This document shows, in pieces, positions 31,001 through 44,366 of a DNA stretch of 64,000 bases. How positions within the stretch are numbered: position 1 is the stretch's first letter; every line of letters begins with the position of its first letter. This stretch comes from Selaginella moellendorffii (lineage: Eukaryota; Streptophyta; Lycopodiopsida; Selaginellales; Selaginellaceae): contig NW_003314269.1 of assembly GCF_000143415.4 (NCBI RefSeq), positions 2,969,060 to 3,033,059 on the forward strand, read 5' to 3'. The notes beneath the pieces are model-generated. The model ran no database searches, was not told where the DNA came from, and saw only the letters and a list, made by a program, of their open reading frames with translations. The translations under genes were made by a program, and so were the position numbers.

Positions 31001-34000
31001 ACAGGTATTTCCTTGAAGTTCCAGAAGATGCAGATCTCCATTGTTCCCACAAATATGAACTTCGAGCAGGTATTGAAGGGACAGTGCAAATCCTCTCTCA
31101 AAACTTTTTGTGCGGATCATTTTACTCTTGCTTTCGACGGATCCGAAGCTTCTGCTGCTGAAGTTGAAAAGTTTTGCTGTTCAACAACAATTGACGTGGG
31201 ATTAATATCCACAGCAGGTTGTCATCTCGAGCAAATTCTTGCAAAAGCGAAGCAACATCCATCGACAGCAGAGAGCATGCACGTCGTATTGACATTCACT
31301 GACGGCTTGTCGGTTGAAGTAGAGGTACGGGTAAACTACTTATCTTACTGTCTGAGCTAACCTTTTCTGATGCAGGCCGGTCTAGCTATATTCGAGACTA
31401 TTGCTACAGTTGATGTTCTCAACTTTGTAGCCAGCTATGCTGAATGTGTCGGGAAAAAGCTTGAACCGGTGATAACTTCTGTTGATGGCGTAAGTACAAG
31501 TGCTAGCGAGCTTGAACGTTCGTATTCATTTCCTGAAGGAAGACAGCTGGTGGTAGCCCCTTCTCGATCACAATCAACTCCTCCCGAGTTTTTGCAAGTG
31601 GAAGAGGACTTTGGTGTGGAGGGCTTAATGTCTTTCAAAGTTTCTCGACTCTCGGTGGTTCTTTCTGCAGCTGGCACACGTAAGTCTCTTCTTACTGGTG
31701 ATTGTAAGTCAAATTTTTATGTTGCAGAGACCGTGGAAGGCGTACTTTTTGTGGTTGGTGCTCACGCAGATATCACATCTGCAAAAGGATCTTACAAGAT
31801 CAAAGCAGCCGTAAGCCAGTTCACGGCGATCAGTTTGAGGTCTGACAAGCAACGTCTAAACGAGAGGTCTCATGGTCGGGTCCCACAGTTTGGTTTCAAC
31901 GACACTGGTGAAAGCTCTAGTGATACGGAAAGCTTTCATCGCGATACTTCATGTAAGGACGACGACAAGGCCTCCGACATGAACTGTTTATTGGATAACT
32001 TGACGGTCTCGGCTACGTTAAATAGACAATGCAGGAAAGGTGTGGATCCCAAATGGGAAAAGTCTTGGCGAGGACAGATAGCTGTCAGTGGATTGAATAT
32101 TGCAGTGACAACCTATGAACTACAGGTACAGAAACTCCGCTTTTGCACTAACAACTTTTATTTTCAGATGCTAGTAAGCATTGGGAAGCCGTTAAGCCAT
32201 ATATCATTATCCAAAAGTAAAACGGCAAATATTCATAAGCCTAGTGGACAAAACGTTGAAAAGATATTACGTGATACAATTCTTGATGGTAAGCTTTAGT
32301 GTTTTGTTCTCATAAGCTTCAATACTTCATTTCAGGGGCAATTGTCGCATTGAAGGACGCTCAAGAACATCTTTATCTTTCTGTCGAGGACTCTTCGTCT
32401 CAAGGCCAGTTTCATTTAGGCGGTGCTTGGCATTACTCAGTGGCAGGGGAAAGAGCTTTATTTAAGGTATTTTAGAACTGTACACTCCATCATATCTTGA
32501 TTTTCTCTTCACGCAGGTTAAATTTCACGAGAAGAACAAGGATATACAATGGTTTTCCTTGGTTTCTCTTTATGCCAAAAGTTCTACTGGCGTACCTCTT
32601 CGGGTTCATTATGAACAGGGGTCACGGCAGCTTCAGATATCCTCGACGAATGATAGCCCTTGGGAACTTTGGCAGTGTATACCATATCGATCTAGCGACG
32701 AGGAGATCAACGTTTATAATGGCATCTTCAGCCATTTGGTTCATCTGATTAACCAGAAAAGCAAGCAAGGATTGGCGTTGGCTGACGGAATTCCTGTAGT
32801 TGCCAGTTATCCGGGAAACGCTTTCAAAATAGAGGTGGTCGCTGAACCGACTGTGTTATTTTCACAGCGTACCACCGTTCAAGAAAATGTAACAGCTAAA
32901 GCTGCCGTCGCCAGTGCTACTGCTATACCAGAAGTAAGATTCGACATAGGATCGATTTATGTCACGCTACTGCATGAAGCAGCCGGAGCTATTCATTTGC
33001 TTCCTCTCGTTCGAGTTCGACTGGAAGAAGTACAAGGGTTGGCACAAGCCTCTTCCCAAAAGGCTAGGATTATTGGTGGATGTAGTTCTATTATTGAGCA
33101 CTACGAGGCGCAAACCAGTTCATGGTAATTATATTTTGTGCAAATTATACTCGCTCACTCACCACTTTTCAGGCTAGCAATCGTTAATCCTGTCATGATG
33201 GAGATTATTGGAAGCTCTCGTCTAGCACGCAATGAAAGGAAGTTTCCAGTATCTTTCTTTTGCCGGTTTAAAAAGGTACAAAGCCTCTAGATAGGCTATG
33301 GATTTTGTGTCTTTGCGGTTGATACATTTTCATCTGTGTGAAGGTGGAAGTTTTGTTGAGTGAGCTTTCGTTGGATGCTTGCTTATTTCTGATCGGTGTC
33401 ATGGACTTGGCTGGACCTTACACTATAAAGCATTCTCCTGTGTTGGTGAACAGGTGCCAGGTAACATTATACAGGAGACTGTAGCAATGCCTTACTTCCT
33501 TATGACTGACTGTAGATCGAGAATCAGACTGGACTTAACGTTCTGTTCCGTTTCGATCGTGAAAGCGGCGCAGGGGAAGAAGGAAAAGTGAATTCCTGGC
33601 AAACAAGTTCGTACTTGATGAGGTATGCGTGGGTTTGTGTCAGCGTTCTATTGAATTTACTTTGTCTCTTCAAAGACATGTACGCTCTCGACGGGGTACA
33701 ACTCCTGCGGAGGTTTCTCATTCAGTTTCTATTAGTCTTGAAAAGGCTGGCACCGGTTTGTCTTCAAGTATGAACGTATCGCTGGGCGAGCCTGGTGTTT
33801 TTGCTGGTCGAACACGCCTTGAGGCTTTTCAAGGTCCGCAAGTTTAGAGTTATTTTCGTTTCATGCTGACCTTTATATACTGCAGGATCTCGTGTGAATG
33901 CGCCTGGTCCAATCGTTGTTATTGACGTTTCTAAACAAAGCCAGGTACATGAGTTTTCCATCAACCGAGCTCAAAAGCTTTGAACTGTTCTTCTCAGGAC

Positions 34001-37000
34001 GGGATTTTCTTAACTGTATCTCCCATGGTGAAAATTCACAACGCTACGGGTTTGGTGCTTCAGCTACGATGTCGTCGGCCGAAGCAAGGCGAAGGTGGAG
34101 CGATAGTAAGCCTTAAAGATGGAGATATCATTGACGATTCCATGGGTGCATTTGATGCGCTAAATCTGGAAGGGGAGATGAAAAAAGCTTTGTTGTCGTT
34201 TAATGTTGGTAAGTGCCACTGCAATTCTTATTGTCTATGTTAGTGAGAGTTTTTGCAGGTAATTTTCTGTTGTCTATAAGACCAGAGAGTGTCGCAGATG
34301 GAACAACGTATGACTGGTCAGAAGACGTCAAAGGAGCCAAAGCTGTACGAGTTTCGGGACTGTTCGACAAGCTGCAATATAATTTCAAGAAGACTCTCAA
34401 AAGCAAAAGCCTGGAGTCATCCTTCGGCTCTGTATTTTGCAAAGCTGTCAATGCTTCTGGTACCAGCACGGCAGGAGTAAACTTCCTGATTCGAACGCTA
34501 AGAAGACAGGTACCGGTGACCAGATTAAGTGGCGATCAACAGCAAAAGCGCTCTCTTATTGCATGGCAAGAGCAACAGGAACTACTGCTCTTGCCGACAC
34601 TGAAAATCTACAATTTTCTATCATCTGGAGTCTACGTCCGGATTAATAGTAAGCACTTCATTGTTGTGATTTCGTCTGACATGTGGTGGTGTAGGTACTA
34701 AAGAAGCTCTTGACGGTAACCCGAACGAAGTCTCAGTTGCTGGGAGAGGTGGGAAATCGCTGCTGTATGCTGACTTGAATGCGTTATTTTTGGTCATCAA
34801 GGTCGATGACCACGGATTTGTCAGCCATCCAATTGACATTAGCTCTGGTCATAAGCGCTTTCAAGAGCTTGCAAAGAAAGGAGGAAGCGTCAAGGATATT
34901 GATATCGAGCTTGCTTTTAAAGATGGCTCACATTTGGCTACATTGAAAGTCTACAGAGCTGAGGATGGCGTCTTGGAGGTTTGAAAACTTCGACGCTTTG
35001 TCTTGAATCTCATCCTTGTCCTTGCAGCTGGTTATTTTTACCAAATATATGTTGCAAAATGATAGTCAAGTTCCGATTCTTGTTTGCGCTGCCAAAGCGC
35101 CCTCTAGATGGTATGTGTAACTTTCTCTCTTCAGCCTTTAACATTTGAGGCAGGCAAGGAAGGCGGGTACAAAATTTACAGTGGCCACCATCTGCGTCGA
35201 CCCATACCTTAATTCCAGGCTCATTCATATCCTGGTTTCCCAAGTATGTTCTGCGTTCATTTTCTCTCACGATACTGAGGCTGTTAATATTCGATAACTC
35301 AGGTCAAGCGATCTTCTGATGAAAAGACAAGAGGAGGGTTCTCAACCATCTTGGATCGACTTGAACGCCCTCTCAGGATCATCAGAATTGAGCTTAGGTG
35401 TACGTACAGAGTACTTACTGGACAAGATTCAGCTGGGAATACGAGTACACGTTCCATCCCAAAAAGATTCTGACCCGTCACATATAGTGAGGCTAGCGGC
35501 AAGATATACCGTGGCAAATGAGTCTACCAAGCCAATATTTGTTTGTCAAGCTGGGCTCGAGGTGCGTGAATTCTGGAAATTGCATTTAACTTTCTACGTT
35601 GAACAGGAAGAGGAGAGCCATTATGTTTCTATCGATCCTATGTGCAACGCAGCTGTTCATGCACAGCAAATGGACGTCTCGGACAAAGAAGAGAAGCCAT
35701 TGGACTGCTCAACATTGTCTTTGCGTTTTCGACTTAAAGACGCAGGATGGCGATGGTCCGGTCGCATATGTGCTGCCTCACTTGGGTCATTTTTCTTAAA
35801 GCTTCGGAGCTCAAGCCCCGGTTTTGTGGAAGACAAGAAGTGGATATTTGCAGTGGTTTATGTGGAAGAGGAAGACTCGTCGCTGATTATTCATTTCCGA
35901 TTGCACTCGAGAGAAGCTGTTCCATATCGCATTGAAAACAGGCTTCATACAAGTTCCATTACGTTTCACCAGAAGGTATGCATGATTATTCTTAGTAGGA
36001 GCATTCTAACTCGTGCCAATGCAGGACATGTCCGAGCCTGATACTCTTCCAGCAATGGCATCTGCGGATTACGTGTGGGACGACTTAAGTTTGCCTCATA
36101 GGCTTGTTGTCTCTATAGCAGGTAACAGATATTTGTGCTTCAGTAGGAGAATGTTCATGTTTTTTCATTGATAGGAACACAAGCGTGCAGCGAAATAAAC
36201 CTTGACAAAGTTAAAGCGTGGAAATCTTTTGCCGCTTCTCATCGTAGCAAAGGTTTCTCGCTGCAGCTTCCATTTCAAGGAAATGCCGGAGGAAATGACC
36301 CTGACGACTTACTAGATATGGGGTATGAAGTGTATGCGGATGGACCAACGCGTGTTCTGCGAGTATGTCAGAAGGTGGACAGCACAAAGAAGAGCTATTG
36401 GGAATCAGAGTTGAGCATTCCACGTTGCAAGGTGGAACTGAAAATCCCAACCTTCAAAGTTATCATGTTAGAGGCGTCAAAGCAGGTTTGTCCTTTTTAA
36501 CTAGCGCTCCATGGATAATGCTCTTTTGCAGAGGATCGAAGATTTAACCGCAGAAGAGCTATCTGGCAGCTCTCCTTTTACGCCGTTTTTATGCGCCATT
36601 CTAGCCTCTTCTTCTATTGAAACATTCGTTACATCGGACCATGCTATTTGTCAACTTCGAGTTCAGGTTCGTGTCAGCTTCGAGTTCAGTTGCCACTTTG
36701 GTACATTTTTGTGTAAGCAGAGCCTTGGTGCTGACATGAAATGGCAAGGAGCTCCTTTTGCCGCAATGCTTCGAATTCACGATCACGATCGCCTCAACAG
36801 TACGACGACTGCGCTGCATGCTGCTTTTGTACTTTCGAACTTGGTAGCTAATCCCATCCAAGCGAAATATGCGTCCATATTGATACAGGTAACCCACATC
36901 ACTGGCTATAACTTGTTTATTCACGTAGATATCCAGGCTTTTGACTTGAACATCGACGAGGACACGTTAATGAAGTTCGTGCCTTTCTATCGGACCTCAC

Positions 37001-38664
37001 TCTCTACAACGGGCAGTAGCTTGCAGATCTACTTCGAGAGATTTGAAATACATCCGATCAAGGTCTAATTCACTTAACAGTTTCACATTCAATTTTTTTT
37101 TTGCCTTTCCAGATTGTTGCAAGTTTTGTACCTGGACATCCTCGTGCAGACTATACCTCAGCTCAAGAAACATTTCGTGCATTGCTCCATACCGTCATAA
37201 AGGTTGGTTTTCTTTTTAACCAGGAACTAGTGTTGATCCAGGGTATTGCAGTTGCCATCCGTTCGAGGAGCTACTGTAGAACTGAACGGAGTCCTGCTTT
37301 CTCATGCTCTTTTGACTTTTAAGCAGCTCGTGATGAAGTGTTTTCAGCATTATTCATGGTATGTAACAATATATGGGAAGAATAACCTGGAGATGTTTGT
37401 TTTCAGGTACGCCATGAGAGCCATCTACATTGCAAGAGGGAGCAAACTCCTCCCTCCTGGATTTTCATCACTTTTTGACGACTCTGCAGCTTCTTCTCTT
37501 GATGTGTTTTTCGATCCTGCCAATGGATCAATTGATTTACAGGGACTTACTTTGGGTACGCTACGTTATCTTGATCTTAGATTGCATGTGTAATTGCATA
37601 TTTTGACAGGCATGTTCAATTTACTAAGTAGAGGCTTGAGAAAGAGAGGACAGGGAGGGACCAGCCGCTACCTTGGGGATCTTGAGAATACTGTATGAAA
37701 GCGTGTTTAAAATCAGCCTTGCTTAACCCACAGCTTTCTTTTCAGGTGAAAAAGGCAGGATCCAACATTGTTTTCGCTGTAGTGACGGAGCTATCGGATA
37801 ACGTCCTCAAGGGGGCTGAGACAAACGGCTTCGATGGCATGGTAAACACAAACGCTTCTTTTTAGACACACTTGACATTGTTTCGATGCATGCAGGTTAA
37901 CGGGTTTCGACGCGGGATTCTTAATGTGGCGATGGAGCCACTCGTTCTTCAAAAAGCCGTCATAAAAGGCGGTTCTACAAGACGTATCCAACTAGATCGC
38001 AGCGTTGGCACAGATGAGGTGCCGAAATTTCTATTGAGTATAATGGATTGTGACGGTTTGTTGTTGCTTCCAGGCTTATATTGAAGGATATATTCAAGCA
38101 ATGTTGGACGCGCTTTTCAAACAAGACTATCTCAAAGTAAAGGTCATGGAAGACCTGGTATGCATAGTCATTCCTCTGTTGAGAAAGTAATAGTTTTTGC
38201 AGGTGATACTGAAAAATTTGCCACCGAACAGCATGCTTCTGAACGAGATCGTCGCGTGCGTGAAAAACTTTTTGATCAGTGAAGGCCTTCTTGCTGGAGA
38301 GGCATCCATAGCCGCAGTGAGGTCGATGCGACTTTTGCGTGGAGAAAGTGAAAGAAAAGTTGTGCCCGCCGTTATCTCATTATCCGAGCAGCTGCTGGTG
38401 ATTTTTGCAATCAGAGGCTTAAGACAGTACACAAGAAAGCTGTTGCATCTGCAAGGAGGGTCAGAGAAAGCAGCTTCTGAACCCGCTAAAGCGGTAGTTA
38501 CTCAAGAACCTCCTCAACTGCCAAGACCGAGCTTCAAAAGGACGATAAGCAACTTTTTTATATCAAGCGCAATTGCCTACATCGATGGGAGACTGTGCCG
38601 GCACATACCGAACGAGCTGGGCAGGAGAATTGTGAGCGGCTTCCTGCTCAGTTTTGTGGAATAG
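28008..38664 (+). CDS. VPS13-like bridge-type lipid-transfer protein
   Basis: A giant gene with some 25-30 short introns and roughly 3,000 codons. The N-terminus (CAIDISWSLSGVELRLGKFE, then SLIGSPAIAIVIEGLDAEC) reads as a chorein entry module, but the usual start (MxExxVxxxLxxYLGxYV...) is replaced by an Arg-rich MGRWRWRERLRRA. The body has beta-rich repeats. The C-terminal part includes FEIHPIKIVASFVPGHP, GLTLGMFNLLSRGLRKRG and RRGILNVAMEPLVL. A helical tail ends RRIVSGFLLSFVE. VPS13 proteins carry lipids between membranes at contact sites. The size and odd N-terminus suggest the VPS13X group of plants rather than the longer VPS13M forms (inference). Exon boundaries in the middle were not all worked out. 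Confidence 0.75.
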
Positions 38665-38778
38665 TACTGAGGTACGTCCATTATTATTTTCGAAAGACAT
38701 CGTGTTCATGTTTGTGTTTGTACAGGAAAACATAAAACTCACACGCTGTTCTAGGGTGTATAGCGGCTTTCGTGTGCA

Positions 38779-41732
38779 ATGTCGCTACTTCGCCTCGACT
38801 CGTATTGTAGTGCTTCTTTTGATTCCGGGCGGAGTACCAAACATGTGAGTAATATTTCTAGTAACGGAGGAACAAGGCGGAGAGCTGAGAAACAGCAGCG
38901 CAAGCATTTGGTACTGGAATCTTATCGCACGCGCTTCACCAAAGCATTAGATGCAGAAATGGTGGGCTTTGTCTGTAAAACTTTCTTATTACAATCACGT
39001 TTTGGCTTAAACTTTCAGAATGAAGAGATGCAGCAGATGAAACAAAGACTTAAAGTATGGCCGAAGAAGAGGCTCCAAGACGAAGGCTACGCGCTTTTCA
39101 ATCTATCGGTGCGTAAGGAGAAGATGCTTTTTAGGTGCGAAAACTCGCGACTTTTTCTTATGACACCCCCGTCAAATGTGTTTCAGGCACCAGATTTTTC
39201 GTTTCTTCCTAGACTTCGGGAGTGGATTTTTACCAAGACACCATCAGTTCAGTCAGGTGCGTCGCCTCAATCAAGTCTGGCTTTAGTTGACTTTTGCGAT
39301 CACAGGGAAACATTGTTACTATTAGCCAGAAAGATCCTTTAGAAGGTGATGAAGATCCTGTAGAGGGCGTGGTTATGGAAAGAGCTCAAAGGTAGACATC
39401 CAAGCCGTCGTGTTGAAACTTACAATATAATACGTTCTTCAGGTTTCTACGAGTTGCAGTTTTGAAGAACGCTGGACAGGATATCAGCTCTCGAGGTCAA
39501 TGGCGCTTAGACATTTCAGCAAACTCGGTGTCTCACGAGCGCTGCGTCTTGGCCGTTGAGCACTTCTCGTCCTACCACATTGAGAGAGGACGACCTCCAG
39601 AAATGGCCAAGAAGAAGGAAATTCCGAGCGCAGTGGAAGCTTTTAGTTGGAACGAGGCTGCCAGTGCTGTCAAAGGCTTGGTAATGGGTGCCGGACAGGT
39701 AGAAATAAGGTCAGAGACACTTTTTGGCACGCTGACCAGCAGCAGCAACGACATTTCTCACGACGTTCATGTAGCAAATGGTTTGCCAAATCGCATCAGT
39801 GGTACCAGGCTGGGGACTTTCAAAGGCTCGTACCGGAAACTTCTCAAGGAGACAGGTCTCAACACCAGCCAGAAAGCCGCAGTCGAAGCTGCCTTGTGCC
39901 GAAAAGTTACGTTGTGGCAAGGGCCTCCAGGAACAGGGAAAACCAAAACTCTGGTCCAGTTTGTCAGGATTCACTGTCGATCTGGACAAGGCAAAGTTCT
40001 TGCTTGCGCCGACAGGTGCGTCCTATGCTTATGATTCCTATTTAATTTTTTAATTTTTGATTCTTACATACGCGTTACAGTAACATTGCGGTTGACAACC
40101 TGCTCGAAGGTCTCTTGTCTGAAGGCTTAGTGGCTGTAAGAATTGGCCAACCCGTTAAGGTGATGAGCATTCTTTAGTTCTTGCATAACAAGTTCTAAAG
40201 TCGAACTTAGGTGAAAGAGGAGCTGAGAGCTGTCACTCTTGAAGCACGGGTATCTGTGCATCCGCTTCTGAAGAGAGCTATTGAAATCAAACAAATGGCG
40301 AAAACTCGGAGGCAAAATAAAAACAAAGACACCCCTGGTTCCTTGTGGGAGGAAGCAACTGAGTTGGAAGGTCGAGCTTGTCGAGAAGTCATCTCCAGGT
40401 TTGTGAATTTTGGCCATTCTCGTCAGGAACTAAGCTTGTTCTTCTGAATAGAGCTGACGTAGTAGCAGCAACATGTATCGGTGCAGGTGATCCAGTCCTG
40501 GATGGCCTGCGATTTACTGCATGCGTCATCGATGAAGCAACCCAGGTGCGTTGTGAAAGAATTACATTTCAATGGTTTTACGTTTATATTCTTACACAGG
40601 CAACGGAACCGGCAACGCTCATTCCACTGTTGAAAAGTGGCGCTGATTGTTTCGTTTTGGTTGGAGATCCTGCACAGCTTCCTCCTACTGTTGTCTCGAA
40701 GGAGGCCGTCGAGGTGATTCGCGCGTTTGTTCCAAGACTGCTCTAAACTTGATTATCTTTACAGTGTGGCCTTGAAGTCAGTTTGTTCGAGCATTTGCAA
40801 GCTTGTGGACTGAGCCCAATGTTGCTTGACACTCAATACAGGCAAGCGTCGTGTTTTCTATAATTTCAACCAAACTGATATTCAAGTCTCGCACAGAATG
40901 CATCCTGTACTGGCTAGATTCTCGTCAAGGAATTTCTACGAAGGGAAGCTTTTCTCACAACCATTACCTGCTGAGCGCATGGCACCCAAAGGGTAAGATG
41001 GCTTGTGCTTCTTGACATTTGTCTGCTCTTCTTGACAACGTTGATAATATGTATAGCTACGACTGGCCGAATGTGGAGAAACCCTTGGCTTTTGTGAATT
41101 GTTCTAATGGCAAGGAGCTTATGCGGCATGATAGTTCATGGCAGAATGAAGTAGAGGCACTCCAGGTTTGGCATTCTTGTTGGATGTCTCTATGCTTCTC
41201 TCTCAAAGTGACGATCTTCTAAAGGTGGTGAAGACCGTGAAAGATTTGGTTTCGGGTGGTGATATTGAAGGTGGATGTGCAGGAATTGGAATCATAGCAC
41301 CTTACAGTGCTCAGGTACTAAATAAATTTTTAGATTGGAAAACTTTGGATGTGACAATGAGTGACACCAGGTGAAACTTCTGCAAGACCTGTTTCTTACG
41401 CAGTCAGAGGACTTTAGCAAGCTGGAAATAAAATCCGTGGATGGGTTTCAAGGCAGGGAAAAAGAGGTGATTGACTAGGCGGTCCTCAAAATTTGTTCTC
41501 TGGGCTTACACTCTTGTTTCTCTAGGTGATTGTCTTCTGCACTGTCCGTTCTAACGATCATGGTGCCTTGGGATTTGTTGCAAATCCTCGACGGATGAAC
41601 GTTGCTATAACTCGAGCAAGGCGAGGGCTCGTCGTGGTAGGCAATGCATCGACACTAGAGTCGAGCTGTCACTGGAATCTGTGGCTCAAGGAGATAAGGG
41701 AGCAAGGATTGTTTGCTCCGCACTCTCGTTGA
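38779..41732 (+). CDS. SF1B (UPF1/SMUBP2-like) helicase
   Basis: About 14 exons, roughly 730 residues. All main SF1 helicase motifs are visible in order: Walker A LWQGPPGTGKTKTLVQF (about 39910-39965), SNIAVDNLLE (Ia), ACVIDEATQATEPATL (II), LVGDPAQLPPTV (III), LLDTQYRMHP (IV), SVDGFQGREKEVIV (V) and NVAITRARRGL (VI). Upstream is a GDxxx(V/I)xI-type module (GNIVTISQKD) and YRKLLKETGLNTSQKAAV, typical of IGHMBP2-type enzymes. The N-terminus is Ser/Arg-rich and could be a plastid or mitochondrial transit peptide. Likely an ATP-dependent RNA/DNA helicase; the exact orthologue (SMUBP2 or the organellar At5g35970 type) is unsettled. The start is 114 bp past the VPS13-like stop. Confidence 0.85.
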
Positions 41733-41865
41733 GGTACGTGTTATGCTTCGCAACTTTCAATGCTCAAAGTTTTTATCACATTGCTTGCTTGCTTGTTGAT
41801 TCTAACAGAAAAAAGAATGATTGAAAGAATGAGTGAAAGAATGGTATCAGTCAGTCATAGAAATC

Positions 41866-43080
41866 TCAAAAGTCCCAAAGGCTGTCCTCCGGTAATTCGT
41901 GCCTGACCATTACCTCGTCAGCCTCGTCCGGAAGAGTAGCGAAAAGATTGAGATTGCTACTGTCAGTCACGCTCCAAGTCGTGTCGATGCTGCTGTTGTC
42001 CACCAGCGGTGACGTTCCTGCCAGTGTCGCTTGCAGTTCGTGTGCTCCGATCATTGCATACAGTGAAGCCGATGACTGCCGCTCGTACTTCCTGCGTCTG
42101 ATCTGTATCATCGCATCGTCGTCCGCGTCCTTGCTCACCAAGCTTCCAGTTTCCTGCTGAGCCACCGAGAAAAATCCTTGGAAGCAGGCTGCTGCTGCTA
42201 CCACGTCCGGCGGGAGCGGACTCGGGATGAGCTCCTCCTCCTGAGGAGCGATGCTCATGGAGCTGATGCAATTCTCGAGCATCGACGACGACGACGACTT
42301 TGTGCAGTCGACGACGAGCTCAGGTACTTTCGTCATTGACAGTGAAGTCAGTGGAGGATTTCCTGAACTGACCGTAAACTCCTGGTTGCTGTTGTAGATG
42401 GAAATCGCCTCCAGCATTGCCGGAGTGTGATCGTCGAGCTCCTCCTCTTGGCACGGAGAGAAAGGCGTGCCGGAGGACGCAAAGTTGGTCCTGGAGTCCG
42501 CTCCGCGCAGCAAGCTGGCGGCCTCGTCGTAGGCGCGAGCGGCATCTTCTGCATTATCGTAAGTTCCAAGCCACAGTCGGACTTTCTGAGCGGTGTCTTT
42601 GATTTCAGCAACCCACCTACCGGAAGATCTTTGCCTCACTCCCACGAACTTCTTCCGCCGCTTGGAACTCTGGAAGCTGTCGTCGTTGGTTGCCTCCTCG
42701 TCGGGGCTGGAGACTTGGTAGAGGTGGTGGTCCTGCAGCGGCGGCGGCTGCTGCTGGAGAACTTGGCACTCAAACAGGCGCTTTGATCGACGCTGCTGCC
42801 GCGTTTTCCTCCCGATGTCCAAACGGTAGAAGGGGAAGCTGTCGTCCTCGCTCGACTGCGACTGCGATTGTGGCTGCGGTGGGAAATTCGCGATCTCGGG
42901 TGATGATGATAAGTTGCTGCTCGCCTTGCTGTACTGGTGCGGATCCATGCTAAACTTGTCGATCAGTCTGTGCAGGACGCGAACGTCATACAACGTTGAG
43001 ACGACGCTCACTTTGCGAGAAGGCATCCAGGGAGAGAATCGATCACTCCAGGTACACACGCTAAGTTCTTGCTTGGACAA
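41866..43080 (-). CDS. AP2/ERF transcription factor (RAP2.11-like domain)
   Basis: A single-exon frame of 404 residues. One AP2/ERF DNA-binding domain lies at about residues 143-200: [20 protein letters not shown], followed by a [19 protein letters not shown] helix and [11 protein letters not shown]. The WVAEIKD and LLRG.RTNF variants point to the ERF group containing RAP2.11 rather than to DREB. A basic KRRKK run just before it may be the nuclear signal. The tail is acidic and ends EDSLWDF, an activation-type motif. An internal Met45 (42948; MDPHQYSKA) is an alternative start, because the first 44 residues have no clear features. It is convergent with the helicase gene, 133 bp between stops. 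Confidence 0.88.
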   Translation of the reverse strand: MSKQELSVCTWSDRFSPWMPSRKVSVVSTLYDVRVLHRLIDKFSMDPHQYSKASSNLSSSPEIANFPPQPQSQSQSSEDDSFPFYRLDIGRKTRQQRRSKRLFECQVLQQQPPPLQDHHLYQVSSPDEEATNDDSFQSSKRRKKFVGVRQRSSGRWVAEIKDTAQKVRLWLGTYDNAEDAARAYDEAASLLRGADSRTNFASSGTPFSPCQEEELDDHTPAMLEAISIYNSNQEFTVSSGNPPLTSLSMTKVPELVVDCTKSSSSSMLENCISSMSIAPQEEELIPSPLPPDVVAAAACFQGFFSVAQQETGSLVSKDADDDAMIQIRRRKYERQSSASLYAMIGAHELQATLAGTSPLVDNSSIDTTWSVTDSSNLNLFATLPDEADEVMVRHELPEDSLWDF

Positions 43081-43572
43081 GCAAGAAAAATCCCTCTTTT
43101 TTTCCTCTCCTGTGAATTCTAAGCTCTCTTGCGTGATTGTGAGCGTGCAGCTGATGATGGACGGAGTGATTGCCTAGTTATAAGCCGCTTCGAAGGATCA
43201 GCCTGCATCATCCACCTGGCGAGTGGCGAGCGATCTCCTGCGAGAAGCGCGTTTCTCTTTTCTCAAAGGTACGTAGTAGACGCATTTGTCACTTATCGCG
43301 TTGGAGTCTTGTAAATGGCAGCTAGGAAATGCAGAAAAATGGCGCTCCTTCTCCGAAGCTCGCGGAATAAATTCTCTCAATATTTTACTTCCCAGGGAGC
43401 GTGACAACTGCAGCCCAAGAACGCGGCAGAATTTTCTTTTGGCTTGTCGCGCCGGTCAAAAAGAGTCAACGGGTATATCCACGAAGATGCGGCCCCGTCA
43501 CTGACGGCCGGCGGGAACCTTCACTGGCCGTCAGCCGTTGACGTTTTTGTTCTGTCGGCGATCGCACTGATC
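43081..43572. other. Divergent region upstream of ERF gene
   Basis: It holds TGAC/GTCA core elements: gagtcaac near 43465 and gttgacg near 43538 (W-box-like), plus a 9-bp perfect inverted repeat at 43501-43534. No gene recognised. Confidence 0.45.
43501..43534. repeat. Perfect 9-bp inverted repeat, ctgacggcc / ggccgtcag
   Basis: The arms lie at 43501-43509 and 43526-43534 with a 16-nt spacer. Each arm contains the TGACG core bound by TGA-type bZIP factors. Either a protein-binding palindrome or chance. Confidence 0.5.
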
Positions 43573-44099
43573 ATGTCGGATGCTGTGATCAATGGACTGG
43601 CTGGAGCTGGCGGTGGTCTCGTCGCCCAGCTCCTCACATACCCTCTTCAAGCTGTAAGTAGGTTTCTCCATTTGTACAAGGAAAAAAATGACTTTTTTCT
43701 TCTTCCAGGTGAACACGAGACAACAGCACTGGAAAGAAAAGGCTGCAAATGCACTCGTCCCGGGGATGTTTTCTGGTTTGTGTTTTACATTCTTCGTTTT
43801 TACAACTCTCTTTGGGTCTCTAAACTTTCTGATTTTTTCTCGTCTATTCTTCCAGGTTGTGAGTGATGAAGGCCGGGGAGGACTCATGCCGTAGGTAGAT
43901 TACTTTCGTCAAGTTTACACTGTGGATCCATGGCAAGTTTGGCTTCCAGGGTGTGTATTACTACTTTTACGAGATCTTTCGGAATGCGGCAGAGCTTGCT
44001 GCAGCAGAGAACGGAAGGATGGGTGTTGGCGATGGTTCCGTCGGTATTGTTTCTTTCCTGTGGCAGCCGCTGCTGGGTGAGAATGTTTTCCTTGCTACT

Positions 44100-44366
44100 A
44101 ACATCATAAATAAAAACTTTTCGCGAATCCGATTTGGGTGATCGTTACAAGAATGCAAGTGGATTTCTCCTTAAAAAGTCATCAAGTTAACATCATAAAT
44201 AAAAACTTTTCGCGAATCCGATTTGGGTGATCGTTACAAGAATGCAAGTGGATTTCTCCTTAAAAAGTCATCAAGTTAACATCATAAATAAAAACTTTTC
44301 GCGAATCCGATTTGGGTGATCGTTACAAGAATGCAAGTGGATTTCTCCTTAAAAAGTCATCAAGTC
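44100..44366 (+). repeat. Three perfect 89-bp tandem repeats
   Basis: The unit begins aacatcataaataaaaactt and ends tcatcaagt(t). Copies at 44100-44188, 44189-44277 and 44278-44366 are identical by eye except the last base, implying very recent expansion. Confidence 0.93.

Noticed and set aside
40127-40417. Minus-strand frames within the helicase gene
   Set aside because: They overlap exons that carry clear helicase sequence on the plus strand.
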